Positions 62,797 to 64,000 of a stretch of DNA of 64,000 nucleotides are shown here, one piece after another (the first letter of the stretch is position 1; each line of letters opens with the position of its first letter). The stretch comes from Methylacidiphilum infernorum V4 (GTDB lineage Bacteria > Verrucomicrobiota > Verrucomicrobiia > Methylacidiphilales > Methylacidiphilaceae). The stretch covers positions 1,116,001-1,180,000 of the forward strand of contig NC_010794.1 in NCBI RefSeq assembly GCF_000019665.1. The letters are read 5' to 3'. The notes beneath the pieces were generated by a model that did not search any database, was not told where the DNA came from, and saw nothing but the letters and a program-made list of their open reading frames with translations. The translations under genes were made by a program, and so were the position numbers.

Positions 62797-63503
62797 TCCT
62801 CAAGCAGGCTTTCGAGGAGGGCAATATTAAGCTTGGATAAATCGGGGATAACTAAAGAGGCCCCTGTAAAATCCTGCTTGTTTGTATACTCATTAGGGGC
62901 GGCGATACACTTGATAGCTGCTTTGAGTGCGGCATGCAACCCCACCCTTGAATCTTCTATTGCAATAATCTCTTTATTCTTCAGGTTGAGAATCTTCAGG
63001 CAGTTGTTATAAAGGGGAGAATCAGGGGCGGTCTTTTTCCCCGCGTTTTTACCCAAAATAGGATGAATATAAGCCTTTGCTTCGGGAATATGCTTATCCA
63101 AAAAAGCCTCGATTTGTGCTTCAATGGAAGTCGACACTATAGCCACAGCTATATTTTGAGCAAGGGCTTGCTTGATCAACTCGGCTATCCCTTCTCTGAG
63201 ACGGGCCTGGTGCACGTACTTTTTGATATAAAGCTCCTTTTTTATTTCTATCCATTTTCCAGACAGTTCTTTTATCGTTTTTTCCTCAACAAAAGGATAA
63301 AGTTTTTGATAAGCCCATTCCATTCTCGCTTGATTGCCGGGCAACTCCAAAAGGGAGACAAATTCTTCCCAAGACCACTCAATAGGGATGTGCATTTTTC
63401 GAAAAGCCTCATTACAGGCGGGCAAATGAGCTTCTTTTTCGGTATAGGCGATCGTTCCGTCAAAATCCAAAATGATCGCCTTTAGCAACCCTCTTGCCAT
63501 CAC
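62793..63503 (-). CDS. HAD-family phosphatase, CbbY-like
   Basis: This 236-residue HAD hydrolase has a helical cap. Motif I is ILDFDGTIAYTE (nucleophile Asp and acid Asp), motif II Ser/Thr is in AIVSTSIEAQ, motif III Lys is in GKKTAPDSPLY, and motif IV is AIEDSRVGLHAA. The spacing and AIEDSRVGL resemble CbbY and beta-phosphoglucomutase. CbbY removes the inhibitor xylulose-1,5-bisphosphate in organisms using RuBisCO, which Methylacidiphilum does. That specificity is inference; general sugar-phosphate phosphatase is the safe call. Confidence 0.75.
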   Translation of the reverse strand: MMARGLLKAIILDFDGTIAYTEKEAHLPACNEAFRKMHIPIEWSWEEFVSLLELPGNQARMEWAYQKLYPFVEEKTIKELSGKWIEIKKELYIKKYVHQARLREGIAELIKQALAQNIAVAIVSTSIEAQIEAFLDKHIPEAKAYIHPILGKNAGKKTAPDSPLYNNCLKILNLKNKEIIAIEDSRVGLHAALKAAIKCIAAPNEYTNKQDFTGASLVIPDLSKLNIALLESLLED

Positions 63504-63562
63504 TTTATTCTCCGGAGAACTGAGGGAATAATCCTTTTTGTCAACCGCTCATTAAATCTATC

Positions 63563-64000
63563 TTATTTCTTTGGAAAGACAAAAGCTTGGAAAAATTCTG
63601 GACTACTGACAGCTAGATCCTGGGGTAAGGTCGATTCGATGATTTCATTCTTAAAATGACTCAGTTCGAAATTTTGCAAGGCACAACGTAAGAGTGAGCA
63701 GATGTATTTATGGAGGATAATTAAAACATTAAAAAGCCTGGCTTCTTTAAAATAAATTTCCTTAACCGCCTCGACGATTCTTCTCTGTGCACTGTACACA
63801 TCTTCTTTACTACCCGGGACCAGGGGAACGAGTCGAGGATCTTGAATCCATTTTAAATACAGTGAAGGGCTAAAAAGGGAAAGCTCTTGAGCTGTTTTCC
63901 CTTCCCACTCTCCCATGTCCATTTCTATAAGATCTTTTCGAATTTCCTGGGGAACACCCAAGTATTGGGCGTAAATTTCAGCCGTCTGTCTTCCCCGAGC
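63563..64000 (-). CDS. Histidine phosphatase family protein, partial (5' end outside window)
   Basis: The frame is open from the stop at 63563 to the window edge, giving 145 residues of the C-terminal part. ARGRQTAEIYAQYLG is the conserved R-x-x-QTA segment, EMDMGEWEGKTAQEL holds the proton-donor Glu, and IILHKYICSLLRCAL has the second catalytic His. The N-terminal RHG motif is beyond the window. Relatives include phosphoglycerate mutase and alpha-ribazole phosphatase; the substrate is unknown. Confidence 0.78.
   Translation of the reverse strand, partial: ARGRQTAEIYAQYLGVPQEIRKDLIEMDMGEWEGKTAQELSLFSPSLYLKWIQDPRLVPLVPGSKEDVYSAQRRIVEAVKEIYFKEARLFNVLIILHKYICSLLRCALQNFELSHFKNEIIESTLPQDLAVSSPEFFQAFVFPKK

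Overview
The window most likely comes from a thermoacidophilic methanotroph of the Verrucomicrobiota, close to Methylacidiphilum. This is inferred from the combination of moderate-to-low GC, a complete PQQ cofactor operon (pqqABCDE) next to an NAD-dependent formate dehydrogenase cluster (C1 oxidation), a truncated haemoglobin, an HpnN-like RND protein, a CbbY-like phosphatase and a GreA protein with the long N-terminal extension known from the PVC group. No rRNA, tRNA or CRISPR array was seen; one tmRNA gene and one SAM-I riboswitch are present.

Layout. 1-454: 5' part of a sigma-70-like gene on the minus strand. 480-817: GC-rich, structured remnant resembling the right end of an IS200/IS605-type element. 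1006-10866: nine co-directional, tightly spaced or overlapping genes that look like a reduced type IV secretion system: a VirB6-like polytopic protein, two exported proteins of unknown family, two tandem VirB2-like pilins, VirB3-like and VirB4-like proteins, an 829-residue exported protein, and a glycine-zipper lipoprotein. No VirB8/9/10/11/D4 or relaxase is visible. 10928-14837: lipoamide-dehydrogenase-like gene, then a sigma-54 promoter driving glnK-glnA and a strong terminator. 14923-15189: decayed tnpB. 15485-20672: glycosyltransferase, then minus-strand PAP2 phosphatase, a NifS-like protein without the PLP lysine, DUF4013, HIT and NrdR genes. 20820-23570: DUF177-rpmF-plsX-fabH. 23567-27214: M42 peptidase, purF, purM. 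27302-27679: ssrA. 28253-34546: globin, HNH nuclease, RND exporter, L,D-transpeptidase, another IS-like scar and 3-methyladenine glycosylase.

34617-44533 is the C1 block: fdsGBAD on the minus strand, a PQQ-associated beta-propeller protein, then pqqA, a hairpin and pqqBCDE on the plus strand. PQQ would serve a methanol dehydrogenase, and formate dehydrogenase would finish oxidation to CO2 with NADH yield. 45003-54994 holds a fused indolepyruvate oxidoreductase, glycyl-tRNA synthetase, an AsmA-like protein, endonuclease IV, a glutaredoxin, a family-5-type uracil-DNA glycosylase and a yeast-type cytosine deaminase.

55211-57205 is the most suggestive small system: a SAM-I riboswitch with terminator precedes a threonine-synthase-like gene, a MoaD/ThiS-like sulfur carrier ending in Gly-Gly, and a stand-alone NIL domain protein. 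SAM control and a sulfur carrier suggest that the PLP enzyme may make homocysteine by thiocarboxylate-dependent sulfur transfer instead of, or besides, threonine. The rest (57264-64000) carries FmdB, long GreA, a SufR-like regulator, serA, two small proteins, a HAD phosphatase and a partial histidine phosphatase.
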